Shown: positions 7,825 to 14,547 of the stretch, piece after piece
How the letters are laid out: each line of letters starts with the position of its first letter
Numbering within the stretch: position 1 is the first letter of the stretch
Assembly (NCBI GenBank): GCA_014380365.1
Contig: JACMJZ010000003.1
Location: 124,001 to 188,000, forward strand
Source: Pyrinomonadaceae bacterium
GTDB taxonomy: Bacteria > Acidobacteriota > Blastocatellia > Pyrinomonadales > Pyrinomonadaceae
Length of the DNA: 64,000 nucleotides
Reading direction: 5' to 3'
Translations under genes and position numbers: made by a program
The notes under the pieces: model-generated
Told to the model about the DNA's origin: nothing
Databases searched by the model: none
The model's input: only the letters and a program-made list of their open reading frames with translations

Positions 7825-8808
7825 CTATTCGATCGTTCCATAAACGCGCAATCGGCTGACGCCACCGTCGGGAAAGATGTTGAAGCGCAAATGCGAAACT
7901 GTTCCAACGTCAAGCACTGCTTCTTCAAACGAATGCCGCGTGTGTGCCTGCAACTTTGTGCGCGGTAGTACTCGTTTCCAGTCAAGCGAAACCGGCAGCA
8001 CATTCCCAACCGTCTTACAGGCCTCAAGCGAGCAGCTTTCGGGAAAATTACCTTTGAAGTAAGAAGTGTCCACTTCCAGCCGTTTGATCTGTCCCGGAGT
8101 GCCGAGTTTGATCGTCACCCAATCGTGGCCCGGCCCACGCCGCCGTTTAGTCTCCCAGCCGTCGCTCATATTCACCGCGCGCCCGGGCATGATCAGGTTA
8201 TGCCGGTGACCGAAGAACATATCGCTGCAGGAAAGTACGAGCCCACCGTTTTCGACCGCAGCCAGATCGATCTCACCGCCGATTCGTTTGATCCGCTCCC
8301 AATCCGGTACAACTTCGCCGTAAACCCGCAACCTCGCCACGCCCCCATCGGGATAGATTTTGAACCGGAGATGCGTAAAGCGCTGGTCGTTCTCAATCGG
8401 AAAAGCGTTTTGCGAGTCACCGGCCAGCGCCGAAGGCGGCAGAATCTCAACCCATTGGGTCGACTCAGCGGTTAGTTGCTCATCATCGGGATGCCCGTCG
8501 ACTGCACACGCTTCCAGGGAGCCCTGCTCGGGATAGTTACCGCGAAAGAAACTTGTATCGACCACGACGCCGCGGATGCGGCCGAAGAGTCCGAGCCGGA
8601 TGATGCACCAGTCGAAGCCGGGGGTGCGGCGGCGGCGCGACTCCCAGCCGTCCATCCACTTGCCCAGGTCGGTGTATTTGCCTTCGGCCCAGACGGGCGC
8701 GCTTGCTTTCAGCAGATTCTCTTTGGGCGCAAAGAATTCGTCATTAGCGAACAGCACGGCCCCGCCCAATTTCTCCGCCGCGAGATCTATTAATTCAGTG
8801 AAGTCCAT
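7825..8808 (-). CDS. alc: allantoicase
   Basis: This 327-aa protein hydrolyses allantoate to ureidoglycolate and urea. It shows the family's internal duplication. Each half has a block of the type GWESRRRRTPGFDWCIIRLG / GWETKRRRGPGHDWVTIKLG, then VVDTSFFRGNYPE / VDTSYFKGNFPE and LRFKIYPDGGVARLRVYG / LRFNIFPDGGVSRLRVYG. Length and start are standard. The gene lies 76 nt downstream of allB, and the gap is filled by palindromic repeats. No ureidoglycolate lyase is visible in the window, so the last step must be encoded elsewhere or by an unrecognised gene. Confidence 0.96.
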   Translation of the reverse strand: MDFTELIDLAAEKLGGAVLFANDEFFAPKENLLKASAPVWAEGKYTDLGKWMDGWESRRRRTPGFDWCIIRLGLFGRIRGVVVDTSFFRGNYPEQGSLEACAVDGHPDDEQLTAESTQWVEILPPSALAGDSQNAFPIENDQRFTHLRFKIYPDGGVARLRVYGEVVPDWERIKRIGGEIDLAAVENGGLVLSCSDMFFGHRHNLIMPGRAVNMSDGWETKRRRGPGHDWVTIKLGTPGQIKRLEVDTSYFKGNFPESCSLEACKTVGNVLPVSLDWKRVLPRTKLQAHTRHSFEEAVLDVGTVSHLRFNIFPDGGVSRLRVYGTIE

Positions 8809-8819
8809 CTGGTTACCTT

Positions 8820-8888
8820 GTCAGGACAGGCTTTTCCCGCCTGTCCATTGTCTATTTAAGGAGGGACAGACCAGAATGTCTGTCCTAC
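8820..8888. repeat. paired family-B palindromes at the allB stop codon
   Basis: Two palindromes, each with GGACAG/CTGTCC-type arms, lie at about 8820-8846 and 8864-8888 with a 17-nt spacer. The distal three bases of the second copy (8885-8887) form the TAG stop of allB on the minus strand, so the repeat supplies the end of that gene. Related arms are at 9627-9702 and 42950-42974. Confidence 0.85.
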
Positions 8889-10282
8889 TGCGTCAGCAGA
8901 AGTCCCTGCGGCTCGTCAATAAATTCGCCGCCATCATATATCTTTCGACCACGAAGAAAAGTCTTCTCGACGACGCCGTTTAGCACCAGGCCGTCATAAG
9001 GCGTCAGCTTGTGGCGATGGTGAAGCGCGTCGCCGTGCACCGTGAATTGCTTTTCGGGATTCCAAATTACCAAATCCGCGTCGTAGCCAACCTTGATGAA
9101 ACCCTTTCGGTCGGAAAGCCCGACAAGTCCTGCGGGCGCACTGCACAACCATCGCGCCAGATCCTGGATCGAGAAGCCGCGCCGAAGCGCTTCAGTCCAC
9201 ACGATCGGCAGGCGAAGCTGCAAAGAAGATATGCCACCCCAGGCCTGTAGGAAGTCTCCCGTCTCGCGCAACTTCATCTCGGGAGGACACGGCGAGTGAT
9301 CGGAAACAATCATGTCGATAGTTTCGTCCCCGAGCGCCTGCCAAAGTTGTTCACGATTCTGGCGCTCACGAATTGGCGGACAGCACTTGAATTCGGTAGC
9401 GCCATCAGGGATCTCTTCAGCCGCAAAGGTTAAGTAATGTGGACACGTTTCCGCAGTGATCTTTACGCCGGCGGTTTTTGCATCACGCAACATCGGCAGG
9501 GCATCGGCGGAAGAATGGTGCACGATGTGTATTCGAGTGCCGAATTCCCGGCTTAACCGGATCATTAATTCGACCGCTTCATTTTCCGCGGCGCGCGGAC
9601 GTGTCGCCAGGAAGGTTTCGTATTTAGTAGGACAGACATTCCCGTCTGTCCCTGCTGTTTGTTCTCCAACCGAAGAAGGACAGGTAGGAATGCCTGTCCT
9701 ACTCATTGGCCCAGGCACTTCTGCGTGAACGATCAATACCGCGCCGAGTCTGGTTAGCTCAGGCATTGCCCTTTGCAGATCGTCTTCGGTAACGTTGGGA
9801 AACTCATCAACTCCCGAGTGTATGAGGAAACACTTGAAGCCCACGACGCCGAGTTCAAAAAGCGGGGCCAACTCTCCGGCGTTTCCCGGAACCACGCCTC
9901 CCCAGAAACCTACATCCACCTGACACTGCCCGCGCACCGCTCGTAGCTTCGCCTTGAAGCCTGCCACTGTCGTGGTGGGCGGAATCGAATTGAGCGGCAT
10001 ATCGATGAGGGTAGTTACGCCGCCGGCGGCCGCCGCGCGTGTGGCGGTGGCGAAACCTTCCCACTCGGTGCGACCAGGTTCATTGACGTGAACGTGTGTG
10101 TCCACAAGGCCCGGCATCAAAACCGAGTCGCTATCCGTCTCGATCAACTCGCAGCCCTCAGGGATACTGTCGTATGACTCGATTGAGGTGACTACGTCGC
10201 CGGTCATGTGGATCGACCGAGGAGCGATCGATTCAGGCAAGACGACCTGTTTAGCTCGAATGACGAGATTAGGACCGGGCAT
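8885..10282 (-). CDS. allB: allantoinase with an in-frame palindromic insertion
   Basis: This protein of about 465 aa (start ATG 10282, MPGPNLVIRAKQ, preceded by GGGGAG) is a metal-dependent cyclic amidohydrolase opening allantoin to allantoate. Motifs are DTHVHVNEPGRTEWEG (metal site plus the allantoinase NEPGRTEWEG signature, about residues 60-75), GFKCFLIHSGVDEF with the expected carbamylated Lys (about 147), HHSSADALPML (about 257) and SDHSPCPPEMK with the catalytic Asp (about 327). Between IVHAEVP and KYETFLATRPRAAENEA the product carries roughly 26 extra residues encoded by the palindromic repeat at 9627-9702; the frame stays open. Whether the insert is tolerated in a surface loop is inference. 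Confidence 0.94.
   Translation of the reverse strand: MPGPNLVIRAKQVVLPESIAPRSIHMTGDVVTSIESYDSIPEGCELIETDSDSVLMPGLVDTHVHVNEPGRTEWEGFATATRAAAAGGVTTLIDMPLNSIPPTTTVAGFKAKLRAVRGQCQVDVGFWGGVVPGNAGELAPLFELGVVGFKCFLIHSGVDEFPNVTEDDLQRAMPELTRLGAVLIVHAEVPGPMSRTGIPTCPSSVGEQTAGTDGNVCPTKYETFLATRPRAAENEAVELMIRLSREFGTRIHIVHHSSADALPMLRDAKTAGVKITAETCPHYLTFAAEEIPDGATEFKCCPPIRERQNREQLWQALGDETIDMIVSDHSPCPPEMKLRETGDFLQAWGGISSLQLRLPIVWTEALRRGFSIQDLARWLCSAPAGLVGLSDRKGFIKVGYDADLVIWNPEKQFTVHGDALHHRHKLTPYDGLVLNGVVEKTFLRGRKIYDGGEFIDEPQGLLLTQ
9627..9702. repeat. 76-nt composite palindromic element inside allB
   Basis: Arm 1 at 9627-9651 and arm 2 at 9678-9702 are each 25 nt and palindromic. They flank a 26-nt spacer, and the outermost GTAGGACAG/CTGTCCTAC ends are complementary, so the whole unit can also fold on itself. 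The element is read through in frame. The same 25-26-25 geometry recurs at 42950-43025. Confidence 0.9.
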
Positions 10283-10318
10283 GATCTCCCCAGCGATGCT
10301 CAAATACTGAGTAAACCA

Positions 10319-10411
10319 ATCACGAAGACACAAAGGCACAAAGATAGAAACGGAAATGCTGCGGCCGCCATGTCTCTTGTTTCCTTAGTGTCTTAGTGTC
10401 TTTGTGGCAAA
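10319..10411. repeat. ACGAAGACACAAAG-type hairpin repeat
   Basis: Left arm CACGAAGACACAAAGGCAC (from 10321) and right arm TTAGTGTCTTAGTGTCTTTG (around 10384-10405) are partly complementary and flank about 45 nt. The element lies between allB and the upstream membrane-protein gene and is unrelated in sequence to families A-D. Confidence 0.65.
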
Positions 10412-10428
10412 TAATCAAATGAGCCAAG

Positions 10429-11169
10429 CTACACGAAGGATGGCGGTGGCGGCGGCAGATCCGGGCCAGCGCCCTCGCTGAGTCCGAACACCTGTTCATA
10501 GGCGACTGCCACTGCGCCAAAGGTTATAGGCATTACCAGGAACGCTCCTACGTAACACAACAGCACCCCGGCGAATGATAAGAGCGAGCTGAGCAACATC
10601 ATTCCCAACAATCCCCAAAAATTTGCCAGTGCCGCTTTCATGCTCAACCTGACTGCGTCAAATCCGGAAAGACGGCGATCAACTATGAGCGGGTAAGCAA
10701 ACGTGAAGATCATCGAAAGCAAAATCATAATGGCAATCAGCACGATCCACACGATCACCCAGAATCCAAAGAAACCAAGAACGATGCCTGGGTCGGATCC
10801 CCCGGCTGCCATCATCCCAAACATACTTATGTAGAAAATAATGTATGTAGGAACGATGATCACGAAGATGGGAACTATATGCAGCAGGGCCGCGATTAGG
10901 CTTTCGCCGAAGTAGTCAAACCCTTTGAAGAGATCCCCAAACTCGATTCGTTGGCCTCGCCGCTGTTTGAAGAGCGTGAGATAGACGCCGCACATCATGG
11001 GACCCATCAGAATTCCCATCGGCACGACGCCTGCAATAATCATCCCCACTGCTGCGATACCCACGAAGAGCCAGTATTGACTTCGTACCAGTTCATGCCC
11101 GGCCTTGAGAAACTCGATGGGTTTCACAACGTTGCGTCGGAATTCAATGGTGTCTGGAGATGCATTCAT
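10429..11169 (-). CDS. hypothetical multi-pass membrane protein
   Basis: This 246-aa membrane protein has five or six hydrophobic segments between about residues 30 and 220 and a C-terminal proline tail (DLPPPPPSFV). It resembles loosely defined families of cytosol-facing bacterial integral membrane proteins with a conserved PLIVDRRLSGFDAVRLSMKA helix before the last helix pair, but I cannot assign a function. ATG 11169 is preferred because AAAGGA lies 9 nt upstream, rather than the GTG at 11187 that would overlap the preceding stop. Its place inside the purine cluster suggests cotranscription. Transport of ureides is possible, but there is no transporter signature. Confidence 0.8.
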   Translation of the reverse strand: MNASPDTIEFRRNVVKPIEFLKAGHELVRSQYWLFVGIAAVGMIIAGVVPMGILMGPMMCGVYLTLFKQRRGQRIEFGDLFKGFDYFGESLIAALLHIVPIFVIIVPTYIIFYISMFGMMAAGGSDPGIVLGFFGFWVIVWIVLIAIMILLSMIFTFAYPLIVDRRLSGFDAVRLSMKAALANFWGLLGMMLLSSLLSFAGVLLCYVGAFLVMPITFGAVAVAYEQVFGLSEGAGPDLPPPPPSFV

Positions 11170-11183
11170 TGTTGGGGGTCCTT

Positions 11184-12386
11184 TCACTGTGGGTTAAGCG
11201 CGTTTCTTTTTTTAGCCGCCTTATCTATGAGCCACTGCAGTTTTCCTTTGATCGCTTCGGTGTAAATCAAAGCACCCATCTGATTGGGATGGCCCAGAGA
11301 GGCATATCGGCAAATGAGTAGATCATCCTCGCGCGATCTCTTTTCCAATTTGCTTTCCTTAATACCTTTGGGCAACTTGAAAGTCTCATTACAACTCTTG
11401 ACCCTGCTCTCTCTAACATCATCGTCTGGTTTGTATGCGGCAGTGCCAAAAGAGAGCGTTACTATAACCTTTCTAAAGCCAGAAAGATTCGTTGAGCCAA
11501 ACACGAAGGTCCACAATAGAGTGTTTGCCGCGGCAAACGAGTGTTCAGGGGAAAACCCGATCTCCACGAACGTAACTGCCGGCGGTAAATCCTTCGCTCT
11601 GAGCTCCGCGTTAACCTTCTCGACCGCTTCCTTCAGGCTGGCTGTCGAAACTTTGTACCACAATTCCGAAATGGTTATCAGCCGGTCGCGCATCTGCTTG
11701 TCGGTCATTCGCCGCGCTTCAGGCTTGCCGCTGCTTATTTTTTTTACTAACTGCCGGAGGAATGCATTGTCGTCTGTCTCGCTGGAAACGAATCGGTAGT
11801 AACCCGTCACCAGCACCTGCGAGTTGGGAAAACTGCTCGTGATGCGCCGCAGCAGGGCGTGCATGCCGTTTAGGCAGGGGCCAATGATACGTGGCGGCAA
11901 GGAGTCAGGAGCAGTCGTTGCATCGAGCAGGTTGCTGACGCCGACATCGTTGACGCAGCCATCGACCAGCACTAGATCCACTTTCAAACGATCGCTTCCA
12001 TAAAACTCCCGCGCGAGATCGAGCTGCTGGTTGACGGTCGGGAAGGGAAGATTGACCTCGCCATTGTTTGATGAAAATTTCGGCGGCGCGGTCAATGCGC
12101 TGTCGAGGTGGGCGCCTGAGTGGGCCATTACCTTTTCAGTGACCTCGCGTCCGGTTTTTTCCTCGAGCCAACATTTAACGCGCCACCAGAATTTTTGCTC
12201 CTGCTTCAGACCCTGGCCCCACATGATCGAATCACCAAGCACGAGCATGCGCATGCGCAACGGGCCATCTGCCGAGGAGTTAACCTTGCTTGGACAATCG
12301 GCCCACGCGCTGGTTGCGCCATAAAGAAATAAGACTGTGAGTCCTGTGGCGGTAACGAGTGCTTTCTTTAGCGGCCTTGGAGTCAT
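11184..12386 (-). CDS. secreted SGNH/GDSL-type hydrolase
   Basis: This 400-aa protein begins with a signal peptide (MTPRPLKKALVTATGLTVLF, then LYGATSAWAD). SGNH-hydrolase landmarks follow: block I MLVLGDSIMWGQG with the nucleophile Ser (about residue 52), block III VDGCVNDVG with Asn, and a C-terminal SLGHPNQMGA with the catalytic His and family-typical GHPN. Block II is not obvious. An ester-bond hydrolase acting outside the cytoplasm on lipids or polysaccharide esters is likely; the substrate is unknown. Start 12386 is chosen because it gives the signal peptide; the frame stays open further upstream into the xdh FAD-subunit gene. It has no evident link to purine degradation other than position. 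Confidence 0.82.
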   Translation of the reverse strand: MTPRPLKKALVTATGLTVLFLYGATSAWADCPSKVNSSADGPLRMRMLVLGDSIMWGQGLKQEQKFWWRVKCWLEEKTGREVTEKVMAHSGAHLDSALTAPPKFSSNNGEVNLPFPTVNQQLDLAREFYGSDRLKVDLVLVDGCVNDVGVSNLLDATTAPDSLPPRIIGPCLNGMHALLRRITSSFPNSQVLVTGYYRFVSSETDDNAFLRQLVKKISSGKPEARRMTDKQMRDRLITISELWYKVSTASLKEAVEKVNAELRAKDLPPAVTFVEIGFSPEHSFAAANTLLWTFVFGSTNLSGFRKVIVTLSFGTAAYKPDDDVRESRVKSCNETFKLPKGIKESKLEKRSREDDLLICRYASLGHPNQMGALIYTEAIKGKLQWLIDKAAKKRNALNPQ

Positions 12387-12429
12387 GCGGTCAGAGTAAA
12401 CCAATCGGGCTTGCGGTAATTTCTCGAGC

Positions 12430-13296
12430 TTATGCAGGTCGAAGCTGACGCAGGAAGTCGTCCAGTAAATTAAGACTAACCCTGAGTCGATAGTTCCTGG
12501 TCGAACGGATGTCATCAATCGGTGTGATCTCGCCGGCGAATTCGTTTTTCGCTCGCTGAATGACGTCATGATCAATCCTGACGCCGCGGACTATCGCTTC
12601 CGTCTTCAGGCAGCGAAGTGGAACAGGAGCAACGCTGCCCAAAGCAATTCGCACGTCAGCGACAATTTCACTTTCCATTCGGGCCGTGGCAGCGAAGCAG
12701 GTCTTGGATATCGCCTGCGCCTTGCGGGTGCCCACCTTGCGATAGTATTGACGCAGATCCTTTGAAACTCGCGGAAGGAAAATCCGCGCCAATAGTTCGT
12801 CAGGCCGGATGGTCATCTGCTTGTAACCGGTGTGAAACCCCTGATACGCCACCCGGCGCGCGCCCGTCGCAGAGACGAGTTCCAATTCAGCATCGTAGGC
12901 GAGCAGGGCGGGAGGCGAGTCGGCGGCGGGTGATGCGTTTACGATGTTACCGCCCAAGGTGCCGCGATTCTGAATCGCGAGTCCGCCGGTCTCGCTCGCA
13001 GCCTGGCACAGCATGGGAAACTCCTCGCGCAATAGAGCGTGCGACTGAATCTCCGTGTAGGTCGTGAGGCTCCCGAGTGTAACCTCGGCGTCGGTCACTT
13101 CGATCCCACGCAGCTCGCCAAGATTCCAAATATTGAGATAGTTCTTGTGCGGCAGCTTGCCTGATTCGAGCAACACCATCAAATCAGTGCCGCCGGCGAA
13201 AGGTTTCCAGACGCCCGGCTTGCTCGCGAGGACGTCGAGCACCTCGCTCAGGCCAGAAGGCGAAACCAATTCATAACTTGGGACATGGGCTCTCAT
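12430..13296 (-). CDS. xanthine dehydrogenase FAD-binding subunit
   Basis: This 288-aa protein is the FAD subunit of a three-subunit molybdenum hydroxylase (XdhB/CoxM type). FAD contacts are visible in KPFAGGTDLMVLLESG (about residues 31-46) and in RGTLGGNIVNASPAADSPP (about 111-129). A C-terminal CO-dehydrogenase-flavoprotein-like region follows. Its ATG overlaps the TGA of the 57-aa gene upstream as ATGA, indicating translational coupling. With the 2Fe-2S and Mo subunits it would oxidise hypoxanthine and xanthine to urate, feeding puuD. The neighbouring urate genes are the main reason for naming xanthine as substrate. Confidence 0.93.
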   Translation of the reverse strand: MRAHVPSYELVSPSGLSEVLDVLASKPGVWKPFAGGTDLMVLLESGKLPHKNYLNIWNLGELRGIEVTDAEVTLGSLTTYTEIQSHALLREEFPMLCQAASETGGLAIQNRGTLGGNIVNASPAADSPPALLAYDAELELVSATGARRVAYQGFHTGYKQMTIRPDELLARIFLPRVSKDLRQYYRKVGTRKAQAISKTCFAATARMESEIVADVRIALGSVAPVPLRCLKTEAIVRGVRIDHDVIQRAKNEFAGEITPIDDIRSTRNYRLRVSLNLLDDFLRQLRPA

Positions 13297-13466
13297 TTTG
13301 TTTTCGGCGGCGCGGGTTGTGAAGCCTCCGCGCGCTGTTCAGTGGTCTTGGCGGCGCCTTCCGGAGGCAGCTTCGCCTTTTTTAGCGAAAGACAAAGGCG
13401 GCGCAATTGAGACACGCGTTTCAAGCGCGCAGTCACCGCGCTGGCTGACATATCAACCTTGTTCAT
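13293..13466 (-). CDS. 57-aa protein coupled to the nucleotidyltransferase
   Basis: This small basic protein starts MNKVDMSASAVTARLKR and continues with an SQLRRLCLSLKKAK helix and an Ala/Pro/Lys-rich tail. Short proteins of this look occur beside DUF6036/AbiEii-like nucleotidyltransferases, which is how I interpret it. The start ATG 13466 lies inside the last codons of the nucleotidyltransferase gene (14-nt overlap), and its stop overlaps the start of the xdh FAD subunit by 4 nt. That double overlap is good evidence that it is translated. Its function is unknown; antitoxin or partner subunit is a guess. Confidence 0.72.
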   Translation of the reverse strand: MNKVDMSASAVTARLKRVSQLRRLCLSLKKAKLPPEGAAKTTEQRAEASQPAPPKTK

Positions 13467-13923
13467 TACCATCACCCGCTAATGCTTCAATGTCTGCTAA
13501 ATCCTGACTACTGTTCCTTAGCTGCTTTAGAGCAATCAAGCCACTTACCGAGACCACCGAGAGTTTTCCGTCTTCCCATTCCGCTTTCACGCGCGATTCC
13601 CACGCCGGAAGAGTCTCAGGAGTAACTAGAAGCAGATCCAACGACAGCAATTCTCCATCGTCGAGATCAATCTTCGACACTCGACGGATCTCAACTGCGC
13701 CACCAGCAAAACTCATTTCCTTGCCACGAATGTTGTAACCAAGAGTCCTGGCAAGCGCATAAATCTTTTCCAATGAATCCGAGAGGATCAGTAAGTCGAT
13801 ATCAATGGTTGTGCGCGCTCGCCCATGAACCCCCATCGCCATCCCGCCGCACAGCGCATAGTCGACTTCCTGTTCATCAAGAACTGCAACCAAACTGCGA
13901 AGTTCATCAAGGATATCTATCAT
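13453..13923 (-). CDS. DUF6036/AbiEii-like nucleotidyltransferase inside the xdh operon
   Basis: This 156-aa protein (ATG 13923, MIDILDELRSL) has a minimal nucleotidyltransferase core: ALCGGMAMGVHGRARTTIDI with the GG helix and a D-x-D pair in TIDIDLLI (about residues 40-46), then a beta-rich stretch ending ALKQLRNSSQDLADIEAL. Family members are often partners in toxin-antitoxin or defence-like pairs. It starts 4 nt after the stop of the 2Fe-2S subunit and overlaps the 57-aa gene, so it is embedded in the xanthine dehydrogenase operon. No role in molybdenum-cofactor maturation is known to me for this family; MocA-type cytidylyltransferases are different proteins. Confidence 0.83.
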   Translation of the reverse strand: MIDILDELRSLVAVLDEQEVDYALCGGMAMGVHGRARTTIDIDLLILSDSLEKIYALARTLGYNIRGKEMSFAGGAVEIRRVSKIDLDDGELLSLDLLLVTPETLPAWESRVKAEWEDGKLSVVSVSGLIALKQLRNSSQDLADIEALAGDGNEQG

Positions 13924-13927
13924 GATG

Positions 13928-14410
13928 TTACGCTTGCTTCTGACAAGCACGCACAACGGATTCAAAAATCTTCATATAGCCCGTGCAGCGACAAAGGTTC
14001 CCAGCCAGCCCAGTGCGAATTTCGGCTTCACTCGGATTCGGATTACGTTCGAGCAAATCCACCGCAGCCATCACCATTCCCGGCGTGCAAATTCCACACT
14101 GTGCCCCACCGCAATCAATAAACGCCTGCTGAACCGCATGTAATTGAGTGCCGCTGGCAACGCCTTCAATCGTCTTAATCGACGCACCTTCAACCTGGGC
14201 CACCGGCACTAGGCAACTATTCACGATCGCGCCGTCGATCATCACGCTGCACGCGCCACACTCGCCCTCTCCGCAACCTTCTTTCGTGCCGGTCAGGTGC
14301 AACTGCTCACGCAGCACGTCGAGTAGGCGCTCCATCGGAAACGCTTCGATAGTTCGCCGCTCGCCGTTGACGATGCACTTGACCTCAGTTTTAGTAGCCG
14401 TTGTTTCCAT
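13928..14410 (-). CDS. xanthine dehydrogenase 2Fe-2S subunit
   Basis: This 160-aa protein carries both iron-sulfur clusters of a molybdenum hydroxylase small subunit (XdhC/CoxS type). The plant-type ferredoxin motif is GCGEGECGACSVMIDG with a further Cys at NSCLVP (about residues 45-70). The second cluster lies in the helical domain with CGGAQCGICTPGMVMAA and NLCRCTGYMKI (about 100-150). Length is standard. It is separated from the Mo subunit gene by a 137-bp gap filled with an inverted repeat, and is followed after 4 nt by the nucleotidyltransferase. Confidence 0.96.
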   Translation of the reverse strand: METTATKTEVKCIVNGERRTIEAFPMERLLDVLREQLHLTGTKEGCGEGECGACSVMIDGAIVNSCLVPVAQVEGASIKTIEGVASGTQLHAVQQAFIDCGGAQCGICTPGMVMAAVDLLERNPNPSEAEIRTGLAGNLCRCTGYMKIFESVVRACQKQA

Positions 14411-14438
14411 TCATTTGACAGCGCAAGCGCTTGCAAAG

Positions 14439-14544
14439 CTGGGGGCGCAGACATCCTGTCTGCCTTTTCGTTACCTAAGAGACTACTAGCCAGAAAGCAG
14501 TTCGCGCGTCGCGCTCATTGCAGACAGGATGTCTGCGCTCCCGG
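14439..14544. repeat. large inverted repeat between xdh subunit genes, family A
   Basis: Arms at 14439-14463 (core GCAGACATCCTGTCTGC) and 14520-14544 (core GCAGACAGGATGTCTGC) are inverted copies, each itself palindromic, separated by 56 nt. They fill the gap between the Mo and 2Fe-2S subunit genes and would form a long hairpin in the operon mRNA. Confidence 0.9.
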
Positions 14545-14547
14545 CAG

